NCBI GenBank assembly: GCA_008933995.1
Contig: WARS01002807.1
Span: forward strand, 248,001 to 312,000
Direction of reading: 5' to 3'
DNA from: Datnioides undecimradiatus
Taxonomy: Eukaryota; Chordata; Actinopteri; Lobotiformes; Datnioididae
Length of the DNA: 64,000 bases
Shown here in pieces: positions 38,543 through 50,815 of this stretch (its first letter is position 1; each line of letters begins with the position of its first letter). A program made the position numbers and the translations under genes. The notes beneath the pieces are model-generated. The model was not told the origin of the DNA, made no database searches, and saw nothing but the letters and a program-made list of their open reading frames with translations.

Positions 38543-41500
38543 GTAAGGGACAAAATCCTCATATTTATAATATATAATCACAAAACCATTATCAAAATGA
38601 ATATTGTTGAGTTTTCCATCAACGTCTTCTCTTTAGAAGACTGCTTAAACTGCTTTTTGATTGCTCCCTTTGTATCGGGTTCGCTTCATTTAGCGGCATT
38701 TGTGACTTTTTTACATTCAGCTTGCACATTTATGACACTGATCGTGGAGAACAAGTAAACATCACTGATCAGTCTTTCATCAGTGAGCTTGTGGTCCTGC
38801 AGCTTAATTATATATGTTTAATCCTATAGAGAAACCACATTCATATTGTGCACAGTGATGCACTGGTACCCCACCAGTTACTTCAGCGTATCATCTATTT
38901 TGTGTCTCAGAGCTACACTTTCTTTAGACTGAACTCTTGATCCAGGTAAATTGGGTGCTGCATCTGTAAACGCATTCGCTCAAACATGCATTACATATTC
39001 TGTTATTTTTCCTACAGAGCAGGTTCGCTGGGCACATATTTGCTGATAAATATTGCCAAAGAGTTCTTAAGAAAGTCACAGATCCAAAATTCAAAATTTC
39101 CAAGTCTCTGCACACTCAGTGGAGGTTTTATTAGAAGCTGATTTTGCAGAACAGATCAGACAATGACGCACCTTCATGTGTTCATTTAACAGAAATCAGC
39201 TTAACGCCTTAACCATATCATGTTTTGGTGTAAATTAGCTGGGGTATAGAAACAAGGATAATCAAAATCATTAATATTCATGCTCTGCAGATACCAATTC
39301 ACATGGTATTCTCATGGCACTGTCATTGTGTCGCAGTAAATGAAGGTCACCGAATGGCAAGAGAGTCTAAAAGAGAAGAGAGCACGCAGAAGAAAGCGAT
39401 ACAAGCGCATTTGTTTTTATTGCTTCAGTAGGTCTGAACTGATGCAAGTGTTTCTGATTGGACTCGTTTCACTTGCTGTTGTGGATTGAGGCTTGTCGCT
39501 AATTGTGCTCTATTAATGTTGCAGAAGAGAACGGTAATAAAGTGACATTGCCGTACAATTATGAGCTTTATGAATGGTGTAATCATTAATGAGGGACAAT
39601 TACTGCCCATGGGAGAGGACTTGGTTGCTAGGCACTTAGTGCGCCGCTTTAAAAGTCCTCTAGATGAGCAAATGAAGACGAGTAACCATGGTATATGTTT
39701 GGCTTACGACTTGTCGCAGAAGCCTTATAGTGCATTTATAATTTTGTTTGACTGAAGGGTGCGAAGGATGCAACGCTTGTCCCGTTTGCTCGGTCTACAA
39801 ATTGCAACTCAGGGAGAGCCAGTGAGCCTCTTGCACGCCACGTGTTGTGTCGTTCGGTTGTCAGTGTTGAGTTTCAGGCTCTTGTCCTCGCTGACAGCCA
39901 ACAAAATGAAAATGATAAATAATCAAGAGTTGACAAGAGTCCATTAACAACATTTTGTCTACCAATAATGAAACTATGCAAAATAAATAATTGGTTATGC
40001 AGGATGTGCATCATCCAGGGAAAAATAAGGGTCAAGCACGAAAACACAGTGAGTGTAAAATGAGACGGCTGTGCAAAAGAATGAAAGGACCGATCTTATC
40101 CAAAGACTCTTGAAGTGCCTGACACGGTCAAGTGCACCCGGAGCCAATGATTTGCATTAAAACAAAAGAAAAAAAGGAAAAATCTTCTGTAATAAACACA
40201 AATATACCTAGTTGATAAATCAGATTACTGATTATCTCTGATTTCCTGATGTCTCTTGACTCGTGCACAAGCATCCGATGTTGGAAGACTGCAGGTCTAA
40301 CAAAATCAGATATACTGTATTGATGTCTTGTATAAGACGGCATAAAAATAGATTCCTCCAGAGGCTAATGCAGCACTCCTTTATACCTATGAGGTCATAA
40401 ATACCACGGTCCGTCCGTCTGTCCTCGGTGAGCAGCAACCTCAGTCTGATGGCACAGCAAACAAAAGGCCGGACCAAAGTAAATAAGCAGAGATGTGATT
40501 AGAGCTCCTGTGGCGTGCCGTCATACATTTTTCGGTCGTGGAAACGGGCACGTTCTGAAAGAGCTTCATTTTATTCCCGACGCAGGGCGAACGTTTGTGT
40601 TCAGGGGGTGAATATTAGAGGCGGCAGCGTTAGCACATCACGGCCTGAATGGGATGAGAGGGAGGTAATTTCAGGAAAATCATTGGGAATGAAAGTGTGA
40701 ATACGGGCAGTTGATGAACAACCCTAACAAATGAAAGCGTCCACTCACGAGTCAGATGATGACGGCGCGGTCGGGCTGAATATTCACAGCCGGTGACAAA
40801 CGGTTACCTCAACAGTTTGTCGTGATCTGGTCCCAATCTTTGCTCCGGTTTGAGTCAGCCTGGTGATGTTTCGTGATTAAGACGCGGCTCACTGTGAAGT
40901 CAGCCCCTGTAAATCTGGCACAGACAGTCAGCTCAGTGACGCTAAATATGGAAGTGATCGCGAGCAGGCCGCGCGTCGCAGCCGACACCCTAATCTTTCC
41001 CGCGTTGCTTTGAATCACCTCTCGTCACTAATGGCCTCAGGATCTAATCTATACGTCTGCGATTGGATGTGAAATGATCCGTCTTTTTAACCTGATCAAA
41101 CAACACTGGCGCCGCCGAGGCCCTCACCCTCCGTCCCCCAAAAACCAAACCACAACATCCTCAGGTTTGAAATGGAAATGCCTCTTTTTGAAATGAGGAG
41201 ATAAAAGTTGATGAAACAAATGAAAGAGGTGAAGGCTTTAAACAGGGTAAATGGAGGTGTTTTCAGAATAAGGCCGTTGCCTTTTAAGTGTTAAAAAATA
41301 AATAGATGCATTTAAAAAAAAAGGGGGACACTTGTGAAAGCTTTGTAGAGGCCAGCTGTGTGGAGCCTGGTGCCTTGGATCCGGAGGGCAGAAGCAGGGC
41401 CTGCAGCCAACAGCCCACAAGGCAGCAACAAGGCCGGCTCTGGAGGCTCTGCCGCCGCCAGACTTGAAGCCAAGATTAGACTTTAACGTGAGAAATAACA

Positions 41501-41914
41501 TCTTTTGTGCTCGTGTCTCCCATAATCCCAGATATCGGGGAGTACGACCTCAGCCATGAAAGCACGCGCGCGCTTTAGATGTCGCCGTCAAAAGCGTGAT
41601 TTCACCTCGCTGAGCTCTTTCAGGACTCCTTTCATCCTCAAACTGCAAAAGCTTCCAGGTGGTCTGCTTTGAATAATAACAGAAAGACGAGCGTGTTGGA
41701 CTATTAAAAACGCTGCGGAGGTCCGTGAGCACCGACCGGCGGGCCTCCTGTATCTGCAGTGTTTCGTATGTGGATCCGGGCGCCAAATCAATTATTTCAG
41801 TGGGAGACTTGAATGAAGTCCTTTCCGGAGCGCTGCTGCCCATGAACCTTATAAAGTGTTGATGGAGCTGGATGAGAGCTGCGAGCATGCAGTTTCTTTT
41901 TATTTGCTGAAAAG

Positions 41915-41958
41915 TGTGCGTGTGCATGCATGCATGGGTGTGTGTGTGTGTGTGTGTG
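41915..41958. repeat. GTGCATGCATGCATGG / (GT)n tract
   Basis: A nearly alternating purine/pyrimidine run of GTGCG, TGCATGCATGCATG and GT units in plcl intron 2, broken only at GGG. Confidence 0.85.
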
Positions 41959-42278
41959 CAGGCCATCGTATGCACAGTCACCACCGCCGCTACTCGATAC
42001 TGTGGGCTAGAGAGATGCACAGATAGAGAGAGGCAGGAAGAGAGAGCGAGAGGGGAGCGGGCTGAAACAAAAGCAGTGTTGTAACCAGACACAGAGCTCT
42101 CGTTTGGGGAATGTTAGAGGGGGAGAGGAGTGGGAGTGGGGGGGGGAGTAATTAAAAACATAAGCCTCTCGTTGGGTTTTTTGCCTTTTTATTGCACAAC
42201 GGTTATCAAAAAAACATTTGCGCATGTGGTCCCGCACACGCACGGAGTAACACAAAGCAGAGTGAATGCAAAAACACT

Positions 42279-42281
<3 letters not shown>

Positions 42282-42312
<31 letters not shown>
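42282..42312. repeat. (CA)n microsatellite
   Basis: About 15 CA units in plcl intron 2. Confidence 0.93.
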
Positions 42313-42314
<2 letters not shown>

Positions 42315-44122
42315 CCAGAGCCCCGGCGCTGTCCCGCTTCCATATTTGTGTTTCTCCGTCGCTCAGCGGCCCAAGAGGTGTTAACTGTGGCTGAGGCTCT
42401 GCATACAGATTCAGATACAGATACCAGCTCTGTCCCCCAGGCCACCCTCTCTGTCTACAGGAAGGTCGGGGCCCCGCAGTGACAGCACGTCCTCTGGGGT
42501 AGGGGGGGAGGATGGGGGGGATGGGGGGGTAGGATTTTTCAACAGGCCTGGAGGTCTGGCCCAGGGAGACAGCTGGTTCCCACACTGCAGAGTGCAGAGC
42601 GTGTGGACAGACTCCCAAACACCAAGACGGGCTTGTTTTTGCTTCAGCCCCTAGTTTCCCCCTGCATCTCACACACTCCTGACGTGTCTTTCCTCGGTGC
42701 CTCTCATCATCGCCCTCGCTCGTCTTCATCCGGCCGCCGTTTGGCCTTTCCCGCCGTCCCTCTCGTGCCTCTGATCTGGCTCCGTCGTGCCTCTCTTCGC
42801 TCGCTCTGTCTTTCAACCGCGCTAACTGATGCTGTGCCGCGAGGAAAGCAGCGGGGCCTGATCTGGTTGCTTAAACTCCGGCGCTGGCAGGAGACTGAAG
42901 CACAATGAGAGGCGTCGTCCTCGTTGCTGGAGCTGCAAAGCCTTTGAACCCGGACGTGCAGAAAGTCTGGCTGCAGGAGAACAGGCTGACGAGTGAGCGA
43001 AACGGGTCTTAATTCAATTTAATTTGGTGTCTGTAGGCCGGCAGACTGCCGTCGAGCACGCCGCTGCCAGCAAACGACAGTAAACTTGACTCAAGGTGCG
43101 CCAGGTGGGGGGATGTGCAACATCGAGCAGTGGGGCGAAATGATTGGCTGCCATGTTTGTGAGCTCACAAATGCAAATTAGGAGCAATAAACCAAATCTA
43201 CCCACACTGTTTCCACATTTCATGGCTCCAGACTGATCATTTAAAGGAAAAAGGCATAAAGTGGAGTAACAGGGGGCGCTGTCTGCAGGCAAAGAGCCCA
43301 TTTGCCCAAAGAGACACTTACATTTGGAGCAGTTTGGGACTTAGTGCCGCGCTCAAGCACGTGGAGAGGACGAGCTTTGAATCAAGACCAGCTCCATCCA
43401 ACCCGGATTAAAACTAAGATTTGCCATTAGGACTAGATTAAGTAAACGGGACATGTTGAGTTAGAGAGTTCTTTAGTTATCCGGCAGCAGGGAGCTCGAG
43501 TGTGCAGCGGCCCGTGTAGGAACAGGAACATTTGGTGTTTAATATTTGATTGTTTTAAGCTGAATATTTGCAGCGGGAGGAGGAGGAGAAAGATGAATCC
43601 GGTGGAAGAGCCGGGGAGGAAAGGTGAGAGAGGAGGAGGAGAGACTAAGAAAAGCGAGGGACGAGCGTCTGAATGTTCTTAGCGCCTTCTTCACGCTGCG
43701 GTCGGGAGTTTGGCTCCGGAGCCTCCGAGCTGCTCAATGAGCAGCCTGACGTTATGGGAAACCGATAATTTCACTGTCACCAAGACAAACACTATCTCGT
43801 CTGCTATCTTATCTCGTTTCTGGTCCAGCAGGGGGGAGTATCACGATCCCTCTTATTAAATCTCCTCGCTCAAGGTCATCCGCACAAAGTTCCTGCAGTG
43901 TTTGTCGTTCCATTAGGACCGCGGCCGCTTCGTCTGCCAAGCACAACAGCTCCACAGGAATGTGCGTTAGCTTGTTGTGTTGGATCGCCGTCGCTCTGGT
44001 TGGTTTCAGTGAAACGGGGACACGCTGTTCTGAGGTTCAGAGCATTCGTGCATGTTTATTTGTTTACTCTGGACTGTCTAACACTTGCTTGATTAACCAT
44101 TTTGGGTGTTTTCTTCCCCCAG

Positions 44123-44326
44123 AATGCAATGGTGTCCTTCAAGGAGCTCTGTGGCCTGACCCCGGCGGCCAACATGAAGCAGTGCATCCTGACGGTGTCC
44201 ACCTGGCTGATGAACAGCGAGCGGTCTCTGAGGGTGACAGTGGACCTGAGCGAGACCTACCCCACCATGGAGGCTCAGGGTCCCGTGCCCGAGCTGCTGC
44301 GCAAAGTCCTCAACGCCTATGACATG
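44123..44326 (+). CDS. plcl coding exon 3
   Basis: This 204-bp exon encodes residues 931-998, starting [12 protein letters not shown] and ending AYDM at the donor GTACGC (44327). Mammalian PLCL1/2 have the same conserved segment (NA-V/I-VS-KELCGL ... YD-M) directly after the ENMQ that ends their large exon, so the join with exon 2 is secure. It lies C-terminal to the C2 domain in a predicted helical region. Both splice phases are 0. The acceptor is preceded by a TTCTTCCCCC pyrimidine tract. Confidence 0.95.
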
Positions 44327-44713
44327 GTACGCAACCTGCAGACGCACCCGAACAGCACGTTAATGTTCAAGTGCAAATACTCATTCGTTGCGTTCATGGG
44401 ACACAATAAGACTGCAGGTTGGATTGCAGAGGTTGTGCACTTCCTGCTCTGTGCAGATTTACATACATTTACAAAAATACCACCAGAGCTAAAAACAAAC
44501 CAAAACATATGTAAGTGAGCACGCTGCCTCCCTTTGAGGCGCAGAGGTGGGGTTGTATGAGGTCCTCGTCCGCTGTCAGTGCACCAACTACAGTAGATTG
44601 CAGCTGACAGCCCCCCACTCTGGAGAAGCAGCTGGAGCACCAGCGTAGGAAGCTAAGCAATGCACTGCTACGGCAGCAAAATGGATCTCAGGCACTTAAA
44701 AGAAAGCCCGACT

Positions 44714-44737
44714 AAAAAAAAAAAAAAAAAAAAAAAA
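44714..44737. repeat. poly-A run of 24 bases
   Basis: In plcl intron 3. It might be the tail of a retroposed element on the + strand, but the upstream sequence is not one I recognise and no target-site duplication is evident. Confidence 0.85.
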
Positions 44738-45806
44738 GGAAAATCAATATCAGTTTAAGTGTACGCTATATTTATAACATTTTCACCACTCTGCCCTGCC
44801 ATCAGGCGGCCCTCTCTGACGGGAAGCCGAAGCTGTTATCTCCATCGAGGCGCGCTTCAAATCCGCCAGGCAACAACTGTAATTTTACCTTTTTAGATCG
44901 GGGGAGTTGCTGCTCTGCTGCTGCCTCCATCACGCGTTTTCTTTGCGTTATTGCGCGACGTCAGTGTTTTACGGAGTGAGTCTGGACCCAAAGCTGCTGT
45001 TATTGTCAAATGAAGTCCGGATCTAGAGAGGGCGACATAACGGCTGCGTCAGATGACAAGCTGAAAGTAGCCTAAATATTGCTTAGTGTCACGTTCGACT
45101 ATGTGCAAGTGCTTCATGCAACCTCATTTCAAAAAGCCCAAACCGCCCCCCTCACTGCTCATCATCTGTTTCACACAGCTGGACGCGTCCACAGCGGCTG
45201 AAACCTCCTGTTTGTCCGGTCAGGTTGTCAAGCTGCCGCGGCTCATTGTGTGTTCTCACGCGTCCTTCTCGGCGCTGCCTCCTCTCGTACGGGAACACTG
45301 CATTTTTCACCACTTGACATTGGCACGGGCCGAAATGGGGGCTGGAGAACTCTCTGTAATTATTCATCGCCCGCTGTTTTCCCCTCTCCTGCGCCCTCCT
45401 CCCCTCCCGCGAGACTTGGTGGGAGCTGGTGAAGTGGGTCACCGTGAGCGCTGCTGCTGCCGCGTCCGCGCCGTTCAGGTCGTCGGCGCTGCTGCCGACA
45501 CCTTCACGGTGGAGCGCGCTGACATCAGGAGCGATGCGGCGAGCACATCCAAACAGAAGCTGCTTCGGCTTTTATTGGGGGAACTATTTCAGGCCTTTAA
45601 ACACCAAAAATCGTTTGTCTTCACGTGTTACCACCCTCGATGTTTGTTGTTTTATTAATTACAACACATATAATTGTTTGGTTTTGCAAAGAAATTCAAA
45701 AAAAGATGATAAAATACTAAAATAAGAGTCTGTTCATCTTATAAAATCATTTTATGTTGCAGTACAAAGACGGCACCCATCACTTTCCCCAGTCTGTCGA
45801 GTGGCC

Positions 45807-45923
45807 TGCACATGCACACATGTACACATGCACACATGCACACATGCACACATGTACACATGCACACATGTACACATGCACACATGTACACATGCACACA
45901 TGTACATGCACATGCACACATGC
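45807..45923. repeat. 117-bp ACACATGC/ACACATGT minisatellite, strictly alternating purine/pyrimidine
   Basis: Tandem 8-base units (ACACATGC and ACACATGT variants, with two shortened units near the end) within plcl intron 3. Reading base by base, purines and pyrimidines alternate without a single break from 45807 to 45923. The array is made of a mix of CA, TG and CATG/TGTACA palindromic words. Confidence 0.95.
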
Positions 45924-46039
45924 TCCTCTGTGTAGAATTACATCACTTTTAAGACGTGTGTACGTTAAGGCCGGGTCAGCTGAGTGTGTGTTTGTGTTTG
46001 CCTTCTAAAGATCAGGCTGTTAGCTTATGAATAGTGGCC

Positions 46040-46041
<2 letters not shown>

Positions 46042-46072
<31 letters not shown>
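46042..46072. repeat. (GT)n microsatellite
   Basis: About 15 GT units in plcl intron 3, 118 bases downstream of the alternating minisatellite. Confidence 0.95.
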
Positions 46073-46076
<4 letters not shown>

Positions 46077-46240
46077 GCATGTGACTTCATGGGAGCATGG
46101 CAGCCAACACGGGGCCATTTACTGTAGGTTATCAGTGTGCAGCATGTCCTCAGTCACCCCCATGTGGGCCGCCGCCAGCCAGTGTCGTAACTGAGCGAAG
46201 CGTCAGCACATTGGAACTCTGTCTCCAGAGGTCGGTCGAG

Positions 46241-46241
<1 letters not shown>

Positions 46242-46295
<54 letters not shown>
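46242..46295. repeat. (CA)n microsatellite, about 27 copies
   Basis: Uninterrupted CA repeat in plcl intron 3, the longest pure dinucleotide tract in the window and a likely polymorphic marker. It lies 170 bases from a GT tract of opposite strand sense at 46042-46072. Confidence 0.97.
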
Positions 46296-46297
<2 letters not shown>

Positions 46298-47135
46298 CCA
46301 CGCTGCATATGCATACATATATTTAAAGTGCAGGTAAAACGGCGCTGGGAGCAAAGACGAAATTGTCGGCCGTGTCAGTCAAACGCTAATGTCAGGGTAG
46401 CGGCATTCAGCGCCCGCCATTTTGTGCATTCAGCAGTCACACAGGATGAAATCCGCCACACGCAGGAAGCTGCAGTGCAGCGTCAAGACGCGCTGCATTC
46501 ACAGACTTCTGCATGTTGCTTTTGGAAGTATCTGCTCTCTGTGGTGCTTTCACTTACCCTACGCCCTTTCATTCCCTCCGGAGTTGTTGAAGAACTTCTT
46601 GGAAATGTAGATTTTGTGGAATATTTAGTGCATGAAGCATCAAAGACTCTGCATATTTATCGTTTTTGTCCTCTGATAGCTGTGATTCATCCGTCCCCTG
46701 GATGAAGGGACTGTCCAACATGAGCTCACTCTACAAAAACTGGCTGCACTCAGACTGGTTCTCATAAGAATAACAAGAAAAGACATGCACACACACACAC
46801 ACACGCACAGAGTCCACTTCCTGTCTCTGTGCTAACAGGAGTGTGAAACTTCATTAGCTTCCTCCTCAGTGCTGCAGGCCTGGTCCAGCTGCTCCACCTC
46901 CGCCTGTGGGACGATGTTGAGGACCCGGCGTTGCGTCGGTCGGATGCAAAGCGTAGAGATGAGGAGGCCTCCGTGTGCTGCGAGCGCAGACATGTGGAAT
47001 ATGACGTGTGTTTGATGCACAGAAGCAGTTGGATACTTGGAGTTCAGGGCCCACAGGTCAGATTGTGTTGGCTGTATGCACAGGGCTCTGGTACAGTTAA
47101 TTTAAGGAGTTCTGGATATTAACTGCATTAATTAT

Positions 47136-47176
47136 GAGGCTGCAACAATTATTTTAATGATTGATTAATGAGTTTT
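47136..47176. repeat. possible teleost repeat remnant (GGCTGCAAC-ATTATTTT-GATTAAT type)
   Basis: GAGGCTGCAACAATTATTTT followed by AATGATTGATTAATGAG resembles the start of a common fish dispersed repeat (GGGCTGCAACTAATGATTAT...). A weaker second copy lies at 54523-54575. These are short, diverged matches. Confidence 0.4.
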
Positions 47177-48370
47177 TCACCTGACGTCATTCAAAGTCTT
47201 GTTTTGTTCAACTAAACGCCCCCAAAAACAACACATTTTACACTTCACCGTAACGTTAGCGCAATTTCTCACGTGAAAACCTGCAACCGCCGAGTGTCTT
47301 TCCTCGAGCAGCTGCCAAAATGGCGGCAAGTCGATTGCGTTTTGATCGATTGTCACAGCTCTGATGGATAATGAGTTGCGGCCCGTGCAGAGGCGACGTT
47401 ACGTGCATACGGTAGCAGGATAGTTTACCTCGTCTTCTCAGAGTCCTGCTTTGCTTTTCACGGGAAACACTGGAGTCACAAGGCTTTAATACCGAACACG
47501 CTGCTCACAATTGAGCCTCTCTCATGAATCTGATCTTCCTCTTGTACGCTCACACACACACGAGAGCCAGAACTGAACTCTGCTGTTTACGCGCCCGATT
47601 AATCGGAAAGAATCTGCTTCCTCTGATTACGATCTTACCCCCAATCAAAATAATCAGATGAAGACATTTACATGACAGCTACGCCGCCTTAATTGGGTTA
47701 AGGCTGAATTGTCAGCGTGCCTGTAAACATAGCAGCTAAGAGCTCAAATCCACTTTAAAAGGAGCCCTGGAGGTTTAGGGGATTATATCTGCAAAGGATA
47801 AGCGTTTGGGTCGAGACGGACGACTTTTAGAAGTTTAAAGAACCTTTAATTATACATTCCTGCTCAAAATCTGCCTTTAATTAACAAAATATCCCCAAAA
47901 AATACAACTAAACCCCAGTTTTCTCACGATTTACTACGAAATCCAGCCATGTTTTCTTCCCATAAACCCGAATATGACGTGATATGCGAGCCTGAACCAA
48001 CAAAGATCGACTAATGACCGCCGTCTTCGTCTGTTTGTGGCACAGGGCTTAGATTCAGCACGTAGCTATCTAGCACCCTCTCCATCGACTTCCTCCAGCT
48101 CCTGCTGTTCAGGAGGGGACGCCTGCCAGCTCCGCTAACAGGGATGATGAAGGTGCTGAAGGATGAGAGTCGCCCTCCATGTTTGTTATGTCACGCCCAC
48201 AATTTAAAGCTCAAGTCGAGTTCCCCCAAACGTTAGAACCTCCTGTTTCACCAAAACATCGCACAACTGAGGCTACGTGCTCCCTGCTTCAAGTGATTCT
48301 CTTTGGTTTATACCTAAATGATGCTGAGATGTGATTTTCAAAGCAACCCCCTGCCTCCTTTGTCTTCCAG

Positions 48371-48446
48371 ATGATCCAGACCAGCAGAACTCTGATCGAG
48401 TCCGCCGACGTCGTCTACTCCAAGCTCACACAAGCACAACGGGCAG
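48371..48446 (+). CDS. plcl coding exon 4
   Basis: This 76-bp exon encodes residues 999-1023 plus the first base of codon 1024. It begins MIQTSRTLIESAD, which matches the MIQ...LIE-AD segment following AYDM in PLCL1/PLCL2, and ends in AQRA before the donor GTAGGT at 48447. The single leftover G combines with GT from exon 5 to give Gly, the residue PLCL1 has at this place. The segment is helical and probably part of the coiled C-terminal module. Confidence 0.93.
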
Positions 48447-50788
48447 GTAGGTCGGCCGCATCGTGGGCGCTGCTGCGAGGAGAAAGGCAGTTCAAGGACC
48501 TGGAAGTGTGTCTGAGAGGACTGAACTCACCTCATTGGTGGGCGTATTTCTTTAACTTATTTGAGGAAAATGATCATAAGGTAACATAAAGTCGTTTAGA
48601 AGTCAGCTAAAGTCCTCCTGCCCGATCGGAGCGTGGTTTATCTGCTCCATCAACATCAACTGCAGCGGGGCCGCCATCGGTGAGTCACCGCCGAGTAGTG
48701 TTCATGTCAGTGGGCCGGTGAAAACAATCAGGCATGCTGCAGGGCTGCAGGGCTGCAGGGGGAAGTGGGCAGACGTGGTTTGAGAGGAAGAGAGAAGCTC
48801 TGACGGGAGGCTGAACGGACGAAGAAGCTAACTGTTCCTCGTTTGCTTCTCCTCCCCTCTGCGCGGCGGTTCCTCCGCTGAGGAGCTGCTCCTCCGCCGC
48901 CACGTCTGATCGCTGACGTCTTCGTCGTGCATGTTTGTTTCTGATGTAAACGCTGAATGCTGTTGGCGGTTTGTGCGTCGTCACATGCCGACCCCACATC
49001 CTGAGGACGATAAGCCAGTTTAAGCCCGCTATGCCCAGCTTTACTCCCTGGTGTCACACAGAGGCAGGCATATGCTTCGCTCCCCGCACCACAACGAGCC
49101 AAGCTGACACTCGTGCTGCGCAGTCACCCAGGGATGCAGCGTGAGCGCCGGGGCTACAATCACAGAGCGGTCCCCCTGCTCCGAGGTTCCCCGGCCCGGA
49201 GCTGGAAGCGTCTTCAAAGGCGATGGCTGCAGAGTCGAGGACACAACCACAGCGGCTTCTGCTCCGCTGCTGCTGTCAGGTGAAAACACTTTCACCTGAC
49301 AAAACGTCGAAGCAGCTCTGTTTCGCTCCTCGTGAGCGCGCTCGTTTAAAGCAACGGAGTTAATTCTAAAAGCGCCTCCAAGGCTCCGGGGCGGAAAAAC
49401 ATGGAAATTCCTAAAAATCGGAGTTACCAGGGTTTCTTCACACAAGTACGGCATTATGTAAGAGCGATACAGTGAGGCAGAGGGCTGCAGCAGCCCTGAG
49501 GGGCCTCAGCTGCATGCCAAACATAGCACTTTCCCTATCACACCCCCCTCCTCCCTTCCCTCCCCACCCCTGCCCCAAGCGCTAACACACATGCCTCAAC
49601 CTAAATGCAACGCCTCGCCTGTTCATTCATGCTTCCAGACGGCCGTTGTAGCAGTTCTGATAGCGATACGCGAGGCCGGAAAGAAAAAACAACATAATGT
49701 ACAAATAGCAGCTTTTCCTCTGACATCATGTGGTTCTGCAGCAGGCTGCCGGAGAAACACATGCCCCTGCACTGTTCACCAGAGTCCAGTTACTTTGCTC
49801 TTTATGTGTAATAAATAACGTCACCTACCGCCTCGAATCAGCGCGGAGAACCGGCGAATCCTAAACTTTTAAGTGAAAATGAGCCCGGTGGGCCTGAAAT
49901 ACAGGACTGAGCGGGTCTGACGGCAACGCTTCGGCGCGTTTTGAGCTAAATGTTTGTCTTTTTGTGCGACTGCTGGCTCTCAAAGCTGCGGCGGCGCGGC
50001 GTGTCTTGTTATTAAGCCGCACGTGGAAGCTCAAGGTGGAAAAAGCAAATGTGCGTTTCTGTCGAGTGTCGGTGGAGAGCGTGTCCCGGGGAGGGGAGAG
50101 GGGCTCGGCGGGGGAGTCACGGCGGTGTGTGCTTCCTCCGCAAGTCGACGTTTATGGATCTGCTCTATTAATCTCCCGCCCGCGTTAAACAAACTAATTA
50201 CTTTCCGACATTAATGCAGACGCTTCTGTCCCGCTCCTCCGCTCACGGTGCTCTTTGTCCTCTCCCATCTGCATCCTGACTCATCAGGTCCCTGTTGTCT
50301 GCGTGTGTGTGCTGCAGCTTCTGCTCGCGCGCGTGCAAAACCCTCTCTCCGAACGCTGCAAATGGAAGATTAAACGCATTTTCGTGGCGACGCCGTCACA
50401 TTAAGCCCGGCGTGACAGGGCGAATGTTTGCAGGCGAGGTGCTTGAACTCGCCCCGGTTGTGACAAACAGAGCGGCTTCAGTCTGGCTTTACAATCGAAC
50501 GAGCTGATGAGACGCTACGCAGGCTCACCTGTCGCCCTGTGCAAACGCTACAACAACAACAACATGTTGTCCCTAAACAGCCCCCCCCCCGTCTTCCTGT
50601 CATCTCTGCCCTGTTTAGCCTTCGTCTCGGTTCATTAGGAGCACGTCTGATCCTCAGGAGAGCAGAAACAACACGGGAGGACACGACTCCAGGGTCTGAC
50701 GGCTGGCAGAGCCTGAATTCACCTCTTTTGATAGACTGACAGGCCCTGAATGCACCCTTCAGAAGCCATCTCATAAGCCATATGATTA

Positions 50789-50815
50789 CAGACAGACAGA
50801 CAGACAGACAGACAG
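50789..50815. repeat. (ACAG)n microsatellite
   Basis: About 6-7 tetranucleotide units in plcl intron 4. Confidence 0.93.

Larger units (their letters stand above)
38543..44122 (+). other. plcl intron 2 (5.6 kb)
   Basis: The donor GTAAGG is at 38543 and the acceptor CTTCCCCCAG ends at 44122. The reading frame stays open for 71 codons past the donor but turns hydrophobic and unconserved, as expected for chance read-through. Inside are a CA tract at 42282-42312, a GCATGCATG/GT tract at about 41915-41958 and a block at about 39530-39760 with well-mixed AT-rich sequence. No gene is recognised on either strand. Confidence 0.75.
44327..48370 (+). other. plcl intron 3 (4.0 kb)
   Basis: The donor is GTACGC at 44327 and the acceptor TGTCTTCCAG ends at 48370. 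The intron holds a 24-bp poly-A run at 44714-44737, the alternating purine/pyrimidine minisatellite at 45807-45923, GT and CA tracts at 46042-46072 and 46242-46295, and a likely interspersed-repeat remnant near 47136-47175. No coding exon is recognised. Confidence 0.75.

Noticed and set aside
38543..38758. Read-through of exon 2 into intron 2 as an alternative C-terminus
   Set aside because: The donor GTAAGG is strong and the next exon continues the conserved protein. The read-through is hydrophobic and unconserved, so it is most likely intron sequence that happens to stay open.
42007..42816. Minus-strand open frame of 269 codons in intron 2
   Set aside because: It passes through the CA tract and other low-complexity sequence and has no family resemblance. 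It lies inside an intron with no splice or promoter evidence.
44640..44737. Retroposed gene copy ending in the poly-A run
   Set aside because: No open frame or recognised gene lies upstream of the run, and I could not find a target-site duplication.
45807..45923. CRISPR-like array at the ACACATGC repeats
   Set aside because: The units are adjacent, with no unique spacers, and the genome is a vertebrate. It is a minisatellite.
46097..46705. Plus-strand open frame of 202 codons in intron 3
   Set aside because: It includes a His-Thr run from the CA microsatellite and otherwise looks random.
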